NCBI GenBank assembly: GCA_008921705.1
Contig: VFFE01008908.1
Span: forward strand, 366,243-430,242
Reading direction: 5' to 3'
Origin: Burhinus oedicnemus
Lineage: Eukaryota; Chordata; Aves; Charadriiformes; Burhinidae
Length of the DNA stretch: 64,000 bases
Part shown: in pieces, positions 12,973-26,520 of the stretch
Layout of the letters: the number at the start of each line of letters is the position of its first letter
Numbering within the stretch: position 1 is the first letter of the stretch
The notes under the pieces: model-generated
Told to the model about the DNA's origin: nothing
Database searches by the model: none
What the model saw: the letters and a program-made list of their open reading frames with translations, nothing else
Position numbers and translations under genes: made by a program

Positions 12973-15900
12973 TCAGCAGCTCCAAGAAAGCACCCCAAAA
13001 CGCTCCAGATGGATAACTAGCATGAATGGTGCCACTTCTTCTGTAAATAAAAGGGTAAAAGGATAGAACCTGTTACAGAGAGAGGAGGAACTGGACCATC
13101 ATCTTGCTTTACTTGCAGAGTGCTCAAGCCTTCCATTTCTAACAGATGAGATTTTTACTCCAATGTTCAAAAGGGACATTGCACAACGAGGTGTGGGAAA
13201 AGCAGACTCCCAGTCACTGTGTGAGTCATTCAACAGAAGGAGAGTGGAGCCTGTTGAGTTGCAGAGCAGCACCGTGGCCGCGGTGGGGATGGCCAAAGGG
13301 TGGTGACCAGGGAGAAGGGCAGGTACATTTTACATTTGAATTGAAAAAATTCTATGGAAAATAAAGAGGTTGAATGACAAGAAGAATAAATAAGGCGTCT
13401 CCTTGCTCCAGAGAACAAACCAGTCCTCTGCAACAGCAGGAACATACTGAAAGCAACAAGTTAAATCCCAAATTTGTGCAAGCTGCTGCAGTCAATGGAA
13501 GAAGTTTCTAAGAATTAAAAATATTTCTACAGCTTTCCATGCTCTCACTGGAAAGGTAAGGTGTGGCAGACACAACCTGTTATTTTTAAAAGTCTTACAA
13601 AAACCCAAAGGTTTGTGCTCCCTCTGTTGGTTTTAGGAAAGAGATTTGGTTTGGTTTTGTTTTCCCCACAAATATCATCCTTCATTTCGTTCTGACATCA
13701 GGGGAAGGACAAAAATGCATTTGTGTGACGAGATGTTATTTACCCTGAAGTTTCTCTTGTTTAAACAAGAAAATGGACGTGCTAATTTCAGCTCCATCCC
13801 AAATGCAAAGAAAATGAATAAACATTTAATAAACCAACTGCCGAACTGGAGGATGATTAAAGTATTTTGGTACTGCTGAAGGAAATACCACAAGCAAAGG
13901 GGGGATAACAGCACACACACACACAGAGTTATGTCACAGGTATCTGTCCGAGTGGGCATCGGTGACATTGTTCAGCAGTATACAGAAGCCTACGCACCCA
14001 AAAGCGTGTGTTGCTCATAGCGTTTACTATTGCACCTGCTTTCACTCTAGGAAAAAAAAAAAAATTGGGTAAGATGAAAAAGCCCTGTTGCAAAAATGAA
14101 CTAGAAGAGTATGAGTCTGAGAAGATATGGAAGATGAGTGAAAAAAAAAGCGTGACAGAAGGATGGATCAAATTATTGCAAATTTTTTTTTCCTTTGGTG
14201 CTAATTATTTACAATATATGTTTACAATCTGTTTTTCACTGTATCTTTATTCAGCACAAGGAAGCCCTGATCTTGGTGGGTTTTTCGCTACTACTGCAAC
14301 ACAAATACTAAAATATGATATCAGATACACTTGTTCAATTATTAATTTTTAGGAACAGAACATGAAGTCCTTATCTGGAGAATATAAAACCGTTCTGGCT
14401 TATATGGACTTATGGCTTAGGAGATGTTGTTGGAACAAAATATCTGCACTCTGGCCCTGCGAGGAGGCTGAATCCAAGGTCTCTGAGGACTAACCCCATG
14501 GCCTTACCCAACACTCCCAATTTAAACGGGGGAAAGTTGGTAGGCGCAGGCAAGACGTGAGGCAAGGCTGCACGTCAGATGTACTATCTGGTTTGGTTGC
14601 CTTGAAAGTAAAAGGTGGCTTCCCAGCCTGCATCCGTAACCACAGGCTGAGCCAATGCGCCGAGGAAAAACTACCAGGCTATATGGCTATCATTTAACGC
14701 GGCTGTGGAAAGGGCGGCTGGGTGGATGGCCAACCTGCAGCTCCAACCTATCTGACAGCAGTGCCGCTTTGGCATACACTGTTCGAGCTGCTGGCTCCGC
14801 GTCCGTCCCCTTCCCTGCCTGGCTGAACTTGTTTGTCGCTGGCTCCCAGCCCGACACTTGTGACACTGCAATTATGCCGGGGTGGCATGCGGAGCCTGTA
14901 GATATTTTAGCCACTTTGCCAAAGCTAGAAAAATCCTGACTGAACTGGAGAAGGAAAACAATTTGCTGAAACATCACCTGGAGCAGGAAGTTATTAGATG
15001 CTTGAGTGACTCCTAGGACAGAAAACTATGTATGAATATGTACACGAGGCAAAACAGATGTTGTCTTGACCTCTGCACACTGGAATCTTATAGCTGCTCT
15101 GTTTACTCTCTGCTGTCCATAATGCATCTTTAAGCCAGGTGCTGCCACTTATCAGGTATCTACATCTCTTGTTTAAACAAACGTTAACTGAACTTGACAG
15201 CAAAGGGGACCCCTGCAGCAAAATCGGCAGAAGACAGCTTTAAAGCTACCTTCAGTTCTTACTCCTGAAATAACTGAAGTTTTGTGCGACTAGGTAAGGA
15301 GTGAGGGTAGAAAGTTAAACTTTTGACCCCATCTCCATGGGATTTTCTTCGCCGTCTGCCTGGTTCTTTGCCGGTGCATAAGGCTCAGCTCTACAGACAG
15401 GAGGAGATCTGGTCTTCAGGACCCGGCAGGAACCATGCTGCGTGCTCTGTCCCCTGCCCACCAGCCTCTCCAAGGTCCCTTGAACCAGCAGATCCCTTCT
15501 GTGGCTATCACTGTAACTACTGCTAGCATCATATACTACTCCTTGCATCACAGCAACTGCTTGCACCATGGCTACAGCTACCACCTTTCCCCAGGGCCAC
15601 ATCCATGTCTCCATTGGAGAGCACTGCAAGAGCACACTCTTAGCCATGCTGTGAGTCTGGGAGTTGAACACTGACTTCCCCCTTTCCCAGCCTCGCAGCA
15701 GGGTGTCTCTTCCATTTTTTCATTTGGGTTTTTCTATCAGTGACAACTTACACAGAAGCTTTAGGGCAAGACAAGGCCAGAGTGCTCCAGCGCCTGGTGA
15801 GGCCCCAGTGAGATCTTACACCATGTCCATCATCATCACCACGGCAGCAGAGCATCTCCACCAAGGGCTGAAGGTTTCTGTGGTCCCTGTGCTCCTTTGG

Positions 15901-16368
15901 GAAATCACACAGCCACTTGCAATAGGTGTGAAATTAAACTCCATCACCTCTTTGTTAAGGGCAGCCCTATAACTGTTCACCCGTGAAGCAAAGACAACAG
16001 GCACTTAAAGGAGGTTTTACAGAAAGCTTCTGAGCCGTGCTCCTTCCCTCTCTCCTACCAGGTCCTGGCATACCCAGCTGGGATAAAGGGTCTTCAGACC
16101 CACACAAGCTCCTGCAAGGGATTGAGATGCTGAAGCTGAGGAAACCCCACCACTAGCAAGGAGGTTAGTGTGAGGGGTTTGCTACCAGCAGAGAGCCAGA
16201 CAGCACAGTCAATACAGAACCAACCTATACTTTTCATAACACGTGTGATGAAAAGCACCCTGGGTTTCAGGGCTGGTTTACAGCCTTTTTTTTGCCCAAT
16301 GGAGGACAGTTTACAGGATCTGAGCACAGCTATTTCACCCTCCAAATGCTGCTGAGGATATAAACGCT
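12973..16368. other. Non-coding sequence, nothing recognised
   Basis: Includes a (CA)n run at 13912-13926 and an A tract at 14051-14063. Segments at 14640-14940 and 15300-15960 are somewhat richer in GC and carry several overlapping open frames of 80-118 codons on both strands. This is a pattern of low stop-codon frequency, not of a gene. Confidence 0.4.
13912..13926. repeat. (CA)n microsatellite
   Basis: About seven CA units. Confidence 0.85.
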
Positions 16369-16414
16369 CCTCTTATCAAAGGTAACTAAACACGCCTCTT
16401 ATCAAACCTAACTT
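16369..16414. repeat. 26-bp direct duplication
   Basis: CCTCTTATCAAAGGTAACTA and CCTCTTATCAAACCTAACTT start 26 bases apart and agree at nearly every position. It is a simple local tandem duplication. Confidence 0.75.
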
Positions 16415-19400
16415 TGAATTGAAATTGGTCTTCCGATTGATTGGATTCAGTTTTTCTTAAGTGTCTATCATTAACTCCTCAAAACTGCCTCAGGAATTCA
16501 GAGACAATCCAGCATGCCTTACATAAATACCTATAGCTATATTTTTGTCTACCGATCAAACTATCTGTGTTTATTTTAATTAAACATGGATAAAGGCCAT
16601 CACAAATAGGTACTGGTGGCACTGACAACTGTGAGAGTGAACGCTGAAACTCTGTCAGGATCCTGCTAATCAGTTGCTTATAGAGAGTTTAGGAAATCCT
16701 AAAAATTGGAGGGTGATGAGTTGTATTCAGCATTAGAGATGAAGCTCTGAAGTTCATTTCAGAAAACTGAGGCAAGTTCTCGTGTATAACCAAGGGAAGA
16801 CACTTTCCAAACTTTACAAAATGGGAAATAACTTTAGCCTTTTTTATTCTAATGGAAGACTAGGTGTATCTAGTAAAGAGCATGTAACTGTCCCCAAAAA
16901 TATCTTTTGGATATCAAAAAATGGTTGTGGGATGAAATTGATGTGATTTCTGCAGTCCGGGAATGCTGCTGGCTCACAGCTAGCACTCGATGCCCAAGAT
17001 CTATCTTTTGCAGCTTCAGTGAGCTGTGTCTGCAAGTGATTCCAAGCATAAAGTTAAAGGTCATTAAAAAAATAAAACATTTTGCCCCTGCAGAGGCTCA
17101 GGGTGTGTACATGCTGAAATAATCACCTGGAGAAAAATAGTCAATGAAACTATAGTTTTCTGTCTTACATCCTTCACTCACAGCCAGTCCTTTACCGCCT
17201 GTCACTTCATCAGAAGACAGAAAGGGAAGAGAGATCAGGTCAAATACCTCCACTATCACACAGAAGACAATTTCTAGAGCTCATTCATTCCCAAGGTTCC
17301 TTCCTTAATGCCTTGCAGAAAGGAGGTCTGGTATAATGAGACTTTGCAAGTTCTTCCATGTAACACAGATGCATACAAAGGAAACTCCCGTTCAAAGTAC
17401 GTTACCTGATCTCAGATGGTAGTGGTGGACTCAGCACATTGTCCAAAATGTACTCAGTTACTGCTGAAGCTGAATATTCTGGATATACAATATATGCATA
17501 TACTGTGTATACATATTCCTTCCTGCCTTTAGCTTAATAAGCACCCCTTTGTTCTGGTGCAATGAATTTATTTTGGGGGTAGCTACTGGCGCATGCTCAC
17601 AGATCTGTTATATACTGGGGCAAACATTCCTATTTTGGTTGGACTACTCAAGCCTTTTCTTGTTCTTCCAAGAGGAAAACAAGGCACGCCATTTCTTTGG
17701 GGGGTGGGAATCTCTTTCAATGATATTGGGAGAACTGGCATTTTGCCAAAACATTTGACTTTTCTCCCAATACGTTTGGGTGGACACACAGCAATAATGG
17801 GCTGCAAGTGTGTCTGGTATCAGAGTCCAAAAGTAATCCCAACCTCTGAGGCTAGAAACTTTGAGCAAACACCTTTGCAGGAAGGTTATGCTGCCCAGCT
17901 CAGAGAACCCTCAGGCTGTACAGAATCAGCAGCTATGTGCGCAGAACCACACAGCTAGTCTCTGCTTTGAAACAACGGCAGTGAAGAGGAAGAAATATGC
18001 CGAACTCTGAATAACACTGATCACAGAAAGGTGTACAGACGCCTTTCCCATTGAAACCCACAGGCTGGTATTAGGGAGAGCAGGGATGTGTCATGGAAAA
18101 TGTACTGTGCTATCTGAACGTCAGAGGTTTGACATTTTCGAATGAAATGGAGTCTCATCTGGTTCCCTCCCTCACACCGTCCATTTAATCCTGGCTGAGA
18201 AGGAAGGGAGTTGGTGAGAGTTTACCCACCGTCTGGCCACCGGATCAGGCTGTGGGAGATGGCTTGTATAGCCATCGAAGAGAACAAGAAGGTCTGTAAC
18301 GGACAATATAGCGTGTCATGCCTCAAAAAAGAGGCCAGCTCTAGGCCAGAAAGGGTAAAATATTAGTCAGCTGAAGTGGGTTGGTTTTGAGGATGCGCAG
18401 ACTTCAAACATGGCAGTCTAATTCCTTACGTGATAAACTCTGCAGTCAGCAGAACTACAGAAAAAAAAAGCCAGCAAAGAAGCATCACTAACACTCAGGA
18501 GGTTTTTAGAACAGGACAGCTTGTTCCTGCTGCAAGATGTGGGAACACTAAACGAGCTCAATAATTTCAGTCTCTAAACCTGTCGTTACCTGCCCTGCTG
18601 CTGATAGCGCTGTTATCTTGTTACTTCTGCATGTGTACTTCCTTCAAGGATTTTAGTGTTACAGCTCTGAAAGGATATCTGGTTTGCTTAAACATCAGGA
18701 GACTAAAAGGCTAAACCGAAACAAAAAACACACCCACAATGAGATGAAAAGAACCATGCATTTCAATGAATGGGGGACATACACTCCATGTAGACCTGAG
18801 TTAGTTACAGAGCAGCTAAGAAGAGCACTAGATCCACTGAAAGTGTATAATTTACCAACCATTGAAGCTTTGTTAATATTCTCCTTTTACAGATTTTTTT
18901 TTATTTTTTTTTTTTTTTGCACTGGCTGATTAGCTAATTAAAGTTGTAGGCTGTTTCCTTTCAATCAGAACTGTGAGTGTGTACCAGGTGCCAAACATCG
19001 TGACATGCAGAAAGGCAGATGAGCTCGGAGAGACACAGGGGTACAGAAGAGGCTCAGCCCTACCAGATTACCCCACCGACAACGGGCTAACACACTGGGT
19101 TTGCCATTCACCCTGTCCTGGCATGAAGTTCACTACACCTTCCCTCAGAAAACAATGCGAACACCATGGAAAAATGGTACAGCATTGGGTGCGGTGGTCA
19201 GAAAAATAAGTATACCGCCAAAAAATTTGCACCAGCTTCATGCAAGCATGGTTGAGTTAGATGAGAGGAACAACGACCTCTAGATTAGCATCCCTTGGAG
19301 CAAACTCCTCTCCAATGAGCTTTTGTTGGATGTGCTGGCACATCAGCAGGGACCTGAGCCTGATCCAGCTGGGCAAAGCATCTTCGAACCCGAAAATCCT

Positions 19401-19699
19401 TACTGACATCTTCACCTGGAGCTGCTCACAGCATTTGGAACAGAAAAGGGTGTTTTCATTGTTAGCAAGAAATGGCCAATAAAGAACTGATTCACAACCC
19501 TTCATAGAGTCAAATCGGCACCAAAATAGGTATTGTTTCCTGCAGCTGTAGGGCACTGCCTTCTGCATAAGAGAAGGAAAAAATCTGGGAGCTCTTTGGG
19601 AGCAACTGAATCAATGTTTTCTTTGTTGTGCTACCAAGCAAATAGACTGGGTACCTCCCAAATAACGTGAGACAAATCGTTGGTCTGAAAGATGATTAC
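16415..19699. other. Non-coding sequence, nothing recognised
   Basis: A weak MIR-like trace ('CAGAAAACTGAGGCAAG') occurs near 16763. The longest open frame (17593-17958 plus, 121 codons) begins with a hydrophobic stretch but shows no family features and overlaps minus-strand frames. Part of the sequence is T-rich (18894-18918). Confidence 0.4.
18894..18918. repeat. Poly-T tract
   Basis: A T run with a single A interruption. No retroposon body is visible beside it. Confidence 0.85.
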
Positions 19700-19768
19700 A
19701 AGGTACTCAGTTAAGATTTAAATGTACTTTGTACATTTAAAGGTACTCAGTTCAGATTTAAATGGAAG
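19700..19768. repeat. 40-bp tandem duplication containing a hairpin
   Basis: AAGGTACTCAGTTAAGATTT starts at 19700 and AAGGTACTCAGTTCAGATTT at 19740. Between them AAATGTAC-TTT-GTACATTT can fold on itself. The second copy lacks the hairpin's second arm. Confidence 0.8.
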
Positions 19769-22509
19769 ATGTGTTTTCAAAATGCATGTTCTCAGTTAGG
19801 ACTTTTACGTCTCGAGTCTAAAAAGGGTTTATAGGTAAAGAAATAATAGCGCTTCCAAGATGCATTTGGCTGACTTAAAGAATACAGCTGGGGCGTGGTC
19901 TGAGGTGAGCTGAGGTAAAAACTTCCCACTCCTCTTCCAAAATCACTGGAAATTGTTGTTTAAATAGAAATTGGCTGAGTTACCAATTGAATCAATTTGG
20001 ATTGAAAAAGGCAACGTGGCATAAAACAGAGTTAATTTTGATCCCTTGGTAAGGTGACCAAAGTACAAGATATCGGAGAGGAAATGATCAAGGCAAGGCA
20101 ATCTAAGACTTCCAAATTTAAGGGTAAGCTGCAAAATGCTTTGCAGTGGGACAGAGAAGCCTTTAAATATTTAACTATAGCAGTTTTAAATGCAGATTGG
20201 GCTACATTTTCTTGGCATTGCAGAATTTTTTTCCATTTCAAGGCTAGCAAACCTCCTGGAATCTTACCAATAGCCATGAAAGATTTAAAAATTGAGTAAC
20301 TGTGGTAAGAATGTGCATAGCTGATAAATAGGAAGAAAACATTTGGACTCTCTTACAGTTAGTCCTCGTGTTTCACAAATTTCTTTATCTAAAATTATGG
20401 CAGCTGGAAAACCTAAGCTAACATTAAAATGTTTAACTAAGAGTTCAAATACACATATTTTATACAGTGGTAGCAATATTTCTTTTGCCCAATGGAGCTC
20501 ACAATGTTAGTTTACTTACAACCAGAGGGATCCAAGAAGAAATAATGCCAACACACTAAACATATTTCTAAAATATTTTTTCCGCTAAAATGTGCGTCAT
20601 TCCAAAAACATGTCTGAGTGGTTATATTTTGGGTGAGGAACAAAATCATAGAAGAATTGTCAAATACGTCTTTATACTATGATAACTCGTGATCTATTAT
20701 ATATGCAAGATGGTTATTTATGCAAATAGAAGCTTAATATATAAAAAAGGCAAGGGGGAAAAAGCTTATATTTGGGGTTTACTAGAAAAAAACAGGAAAG
20801 CTGCAGGTAAACTGGGTGAGTCATTTAGGTCAAACTGGGTCACTCGGCTGTCTAAATCCTGAGCCGACATCACACCAGTGTGAGACTTCTTCTTTCACAA
20901 GGGCTTCCACATTCGTTGGACAGACATATTGAATTTCGTATGCTTCTTCAGTTCATCACTTCTGATTTTTAATCAAGACACTGGACGCAGGCGAGAAAAC
21001 TGCCCGCTCCGCAGTTCCTCTAGGTCTCTTGCTTTGATTGCATCAATCAAACCGCAAAACTAGTTGTTGCTCTCAGGCGGAGCCGGAGCCTGTGCATCCC
21101 ACAGGGATCAATTCGCCCTCCCTGCCTTTCCTGAAGGCTGGTAAGCTTGTGAGGAGGCTGTGTGTGTGACAGGGCCCTGTAAATCCTTGTGCTTCAGCTT
21201 CAGGGAGGGACGCTTTGCAGATCCAGATCTACCTGTCAGTGCGCTCAAAACCCACCTTCGCCCCCTGCCCTGGGAAGGGCTCTGGTCCCCTTGACAGCTC
21301 CCCGGTTCCTGACTTGCCCGGGATGCTGAGCAATTCCTGCTACCGGAAGTTTCTGTGGCTGCAGATTTTCTCCTTATTAACTCAGTTCAATAGCTAACAT
21401 GTGACTGCAGGAATTTTGGCAAGAGAATTAGGAGTTAACATAAGAGAGAGCATAGGGAAAAGGTTACAAGGGCTAATCTAAAGTGACGCTAAAGGTTTTA
21501 CATGGCTATGACTAAAAAGGAGCTTGTAAATAGTGGTTTTGATAGTCTTTTCCGAGGTTTATAAATGACACTTCCTCTTCTTCACCTTGCTGCAATAATA
21601 ATGCAGATTTGCTATGCTACAATTTTCTAGAAACCTTGCAGGACACTGAAAGCCAACTCCACCCTATTCATCCTTTCTGTATGCAGAAAAGTACGTTCTT
21701 GAACTTTTCAAAGTTTTCCATTTGGGGGAGTAGAAATTTCTCCTCTAAGAACCAATTAATCATTGCATGCTGTGAGGCAACTCTAATGTACAGATTTAAC
21801 GAGACAAGCCTTCCTGGTTTAGTTTTTTCCACCTTTGAATAAGTACTCCTTGACACATAAAAATCAAATATAAACAGCACTAGGACCAAAACCCGTGTTC
21901 TTGGAATTGCACCTAATTTAGAACTGTAAGAACTTGGGAATGTTTATATTTCATCCCTAAAGTCTTCATCTGTTTATATCTAAACTGCAATCTGAACTCA
22001 GACACCACTACAAGGCTCAGTGAAATAGGAGAGTGTTCCCTTGAGCCATAGCCCTGGAAATCCACCATCTTTTTTCTTCATTAATATCTAATCCCCATTT
22101 AGTAAGAATTTAGCTACTTTTATCCTGATGTGAAACTTCAGGGCTGCCTATTTCGCTCTACTGCCTGCTGCTTCTAAATACAGCAGTGCTGGTGGCGGAG
22201 GTGGTGATTGTGAGTCATAAACACTCTGTCATTGTAACATGTCAGATTTGTCCAAAAGAAACATATTTTTATATCTTAGATTATTTTATTATTAGTTTAA
22301 GAAGGTTCGTTTAGCTCCTAGCAAAGCCACGAGGAAGAATTATGCACTTAAGCAGTTCTATCTCTGATGTGTAATGCCTTGCAGTCATTTAACATGCTGA
22401 GACAAACAAGAGAATCCCCAGAGTGCTCATCTGCTACGGGACTTATTTCATACTGCATCAATAATGTAAATTGAGATGTGAAGATAGCTCCTTGTTTTTC
22501 TAAGGTATG
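19769..22509. other. Non-coding sequence, nothing recognised
   Basis: Mostly AT-rich. A GC-richer part at 21000-21320 has no convincing coding frame or promoter. No repeat family recognised. Confidence 0.4.
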
Positions 22510-22592
22510 ATTACACTAGTGCAGACAACATCCACTCAGCTTCACTGGAAACACTGAAGTCAGCTCCCTGATAAAAACCTGGCCCATTCTTT
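22510..22592. repeat. Degenerate relative of the palindromic repeat family
   Basis: 'TTACACTAGTGCAGACAACA' is followed by 'CTTCACTGGAAACACTGAAG' and ends 'AAAAACCTGGCCCATTC'. The order (TTACACxAGTG, an ACTGAAG centre, terminal CTGGCCCATT) resembles the group seen at 9964-10071 and 12905-12972. The similarity is partial. Confidence 0.4.
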
Positions 22593-23099
22593 ATCTTAAC
22601 AGAAGAAAAAATTATACTACCAACAGGAAACTAAACTGTTGGGAGCAGACTGGCTTTGTAAGATCGGTTGTTTGCTGTGACGTTTCCCAAGCACCAGGTG
22701 AAGTGTTGAAAACCCCAATGCAGGGGTTAATATTTCTCGCTAAAATGACTTCTGATACAAGTTGTTCTTCAGCTACACTGGCCCACATTTAATCACTGCG
22801 GTGAATGCCGATTCGTATAAATAGGCCTCATACAAATGAATTCAGCTGGATTTTTTGCCTCTATAAGGGCTCACCCACAAAAGACTTGTATCATCTACCT
22901 TGATGTTTTTGGTGGAAAATGGAAATCACCAAGAAATTCACTTTTTCTCAGTTTGACCTCTCATCTGCCCTAGCAAGACACACAGCACTATGTCAAGTTA
23001 ACATACTAGTACAGTGCCCATACCTACTATTGTACAATACGTAGAACAAACATAAAAGACATCAATCAAAATCCTCAAAATGTCTTTTTCTGCCAAGAT

Positions 23100-23240
23100 G
23101 CATAAACGTTTCCTATCTCCCATCAAATTATTTTAATTACAGCTGCTGAGCTTCATAATTATTTTTAGCCGGGCTGGCTTTTCTGTTGTTATTGAACATA
23201 TGATATGCAATATATTGCATTTATACATCATATTGGATTT
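23100..23240. promoter_or_regulatory. Candidate conserved non-coding block
   Basis: Contains TTATTTTAATTACAGCTGCT (homeodomain-type TAATTA-like core next to a CAGCTG E-box) and CATAATTATTTTTAG. An imperfect inverted repeat around the perfect palindrome TGCAATATATTGCA follows at 23206-23219. That these words act as an enhancer is inference from composition only. Confidence 0.25.
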
Positions 23241-26200
23241 TGTTATAGCAGAGCGACTCCTGTAGTTGAGATGGAGACTGTTTTTCTATTATTATGAAAC
23301 CATTTGAACTCTCGCTGGAAATTTTCCATCTTTGGTATTTTACTAAGGTATGGTTTGGGAGGAAAGGCAGAGAGAAAGGAAAATTTTGTATGCTCTCTCA
23401 GGTTGTTTCCTCCTGTAGCTTTCCTTCTTCTCCCCAAGATGTTTCATACTGATGAGTATTTTTTTACAAAAATCCTATAGCTCCAAAATAAACAAATCTG
23501 AAACATGATACAGACAGATTCTTACTGACAAGAAAAGCCAAATCATGTTTTTTTCATGACTTGTAATAATCCAAGATCATAGAACCAGGACCTTTATCTT
23601 TTCATGATCTTTGTTTTCAACTACGCATCCTTAACTTTGCTTCAATTTAGGGTCTCTCCCTGCAGGCAATAAAACATAAGGTAATTACTGAAAGAAATAA
23701 AAAAAAGTAAGCTTGGCTTCAGCTGAGTAAAAACAATTGGGTTTCAAATATATACCAGCAAGAAGCCTGTATGTTTGAGTGCTACTGAAACACATGCCAT
23801 TTATAACACAACAATAGCGATACTCTTCTGAAAGACACTGTTAAATGTGCAAGTCACTTACCCAGGAAAAATTTGTATTTCATTTCTGAAAGCAAAATTA
23901 CAATAGCTGACAAAACATGAAAGTTTCATCATGGTGGATTAGAATGCGCACAAGGAATTCAAAGGAATTTATCGTTACTCAACATTTCAGCTAGCGCTCT
24001 TTAACACGTCTTTGGGGAGCAGATTTGTCTCTGCACTCTATAGAAAACCCATGCACATAAAAAGGTTAGATTACAGAAAGCTAGTAAATAATATAACAAA
24101 CAGCTAGTTAGACCATACAGCCAGATGAGCAAATACGTGTTACTCCTACACTACTGATCCCCAAAGAAAATGTGTCTTTCTTTAGCTCTAATATGACTGT
24201 TTCTTTGCCCAGGAACTTCCATGATGTGAAGGGATTGGCAGTAGATTTTAAGACGCCTCGTCCCTCCTTGCTTGCCATGGACTGTGCTTGAGCTGGTTTC
24301 TTTACATTTCAAGTAACAGAGTGCTTGCAGACATAAAACTCGATGCTACCTCTCCCTGTCAAGTAAGAAATTCCCTCAGCATTTATGATCTCCAAAGATT
24401 TGTCCAAAAAAGGATAAGAAAAGTACACGGCTGATATTTACTAGATATAAAAGGTTTGGAAAAATAAACAAAAAAAAAATAGTCCTATTGGCTGAAAGGA
24501 GACACAATGCCATTTGTTTTTGGATAAGATCAAGAAAAAATTTAGCAACCTTAATTTATTATTAAGAGTGCAGACACAGGAGAAGAAAGGGAGGACGTTC
24601 AGTTCTCAGTCAAGTAAATACTAGTCAACGGTACAGCACGAAAACCCTCACGGTAGCTACAGAATCACAGGATACAAACAAACTTAGGAAAACAAACTCA
24701 ATGAACTGCGCTAAGCTCCATCCTGCTGCAGATGGTGACTTACCTCATAGCTTACGGCAAGCTCACCGACATGTGTACTTCATACTGCAGCGTAAATGTG
24801 CCATTGGTCTGTAGACTTTTAATGTCATTGGCTTTCATTTTATTACTCCAAGACATTTTGATTAATAAACCAGAAAAAAAACATGGCAGCATTTCATGCA
24901 GTGTTCAGTTATTATTATTATTCTTCAGTTCTTGGCATTGTACTATGTAACATTAGTACACATTGAGAGAAAACCAGTTACTGCTGCAAAGCTCACAAGT
25001 GAAAAAAAGTTTGGAAAAGTGGTAAATAAATATGAGAAAGGGTTACTGAAACTGAACAAGAATGACCATAAACCACCTGAAGGCAAAAATCTGAGTTAGA
25101 GATGTGACTTTATACGAAGTTACACATCTCGTAACTAGAACGTGAAGACCACACTCTCTAAACGTGGGACTCTCATTCTGAAGAAGATACGGGTATGATT
25201 CATTCAACGTTATATCCAAGTGTTAAGCTGTGAACTAAAGAATAAACTCATCTTAAGATGCTTAAATATGACTATACTTAGCAGGCACACTTCTGTATTT
25301 CAGCATGCTGTTACCTTGGTAAGAATACTGTGTTGAGTTCTGCATCCACACTTTGAAAAGCACATTGAAAAATTAGGCAATTACAGTAGAAAGTCATAGG
25401 AAACATTAAAGAAATTGAAAAAGATGCTGTATCATGGAAAAGCTCATTTAACCTAACTCTGGGGGGATCACAGAGCAACTTTATCACAGTCTGTAGGAAT
25501 TAGACAGGTGCTCTGAAAGGAAGAAGCTGGAAAGTTCCCTGACAGCCAGGCCACTTGCCAGCCGTATCCTGCGTTGCTGTGGATCCTCTGTTGCTAAAAG
25601 TTTTTAAACTGTGATTTCAAAAATGAAACTTCCCTTCCTGTTTCTGACCTTTTTGGGCCCAGGTTGCACAGGAGGTCACAGTGGGTGGTGACATTGGTCC
25701 CCTCTGCCCTTGCCTCTGATTTACTGCCTGGCATCTCCAAATCTCACTGATGATCCTGAACATTTTTGACTTGCAAGAATCCCATTAAAAGACCACAGGC
25801 TATCACAGCAACCCGCACACATCAGCTGGGGTGGGCAACTGCCCCCAGCGTCAGCAAATACCGTGCGGTGACATTATTCTGGCGTCATTCTTACCCTTCT
25901 GCACACCATCAACCTTATTCTGCTCCCACTGGCATGCAGGCAGGTGCCACTTTCACTGCCCAGGGTGTCTTTGCACTCAGAAAGGCCTCAAATTTTTCTT
26001 AGATAAGAAAAATCCTCCACTGATCCCAAACTCTCCTACCCCATGGAGAATATCCTCCCTACCATCTCCAGGAAGGATCCCTGCACACCCTCGCATCCAC
26101 CTCTTGGGAAAGCAAACGAATGAGGATGTGGCCCCATGCCCTAATATCGTATATAACACTTTTAATCATCTTACCTATGAAAACTGCTGTGTAAGCTTTT

Positions 26201-26349
26201 TTTGTCTCCTGGCTAGTTTCATATTAATATATTATCTCCCTGCAACTCATGACTACTTCCAGCTGGCGCCAGAGAAATAGGAAACTGTTTAGATGCTTTC
26301 TCCTGTTCCTATGACAAAAAGCAAAGGAAGAAAAGGAGAAAGTATATTA

Positions 26350-26520
26350 CGGCGAATTGAAAACAGGTACCTTTTATTAGTGTAGCTGATAGTGCCGTAC
26401 AGTTCACTGTTCTTGTTTAATTGGGCTACATATTGATTTGATTGTGGCAATGAAAATAGATGAATGTTCCTTAATTACATTTTAAATTCAACTTTCTGAG
26501 GCTGAAGGTGCTTTTGAAAA
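26350..26520. promoter_or_regulatory. Candidate conserved non-coding block
   Basis: A stretch with few simple repeats and balanced composition, holding CTTGTTTAATTGGGC, CATATTGATTTGATTG and CCTTAATTACATTTTAAATT. These are homeodomain-like and PBX/MEIS-like words of the kind found in developmental enhancers of gene deserts. No conservation data are available here. Confidence 0.25.

Noticed and set aside
16755..16810. Possible MIR core ('CAGAAAACTGAGGCAAG')
   Set aside because: Only one word matches, and the neighbouring segments do not follow the SINE order clearly enough.
17593..17958. Plus-strand open frame of 121 codons with a hydrophobic start
   Set aside because: It has no recognisable family, two minus-strand frames overlap it, and its length is within chance expectation for 64 kb.
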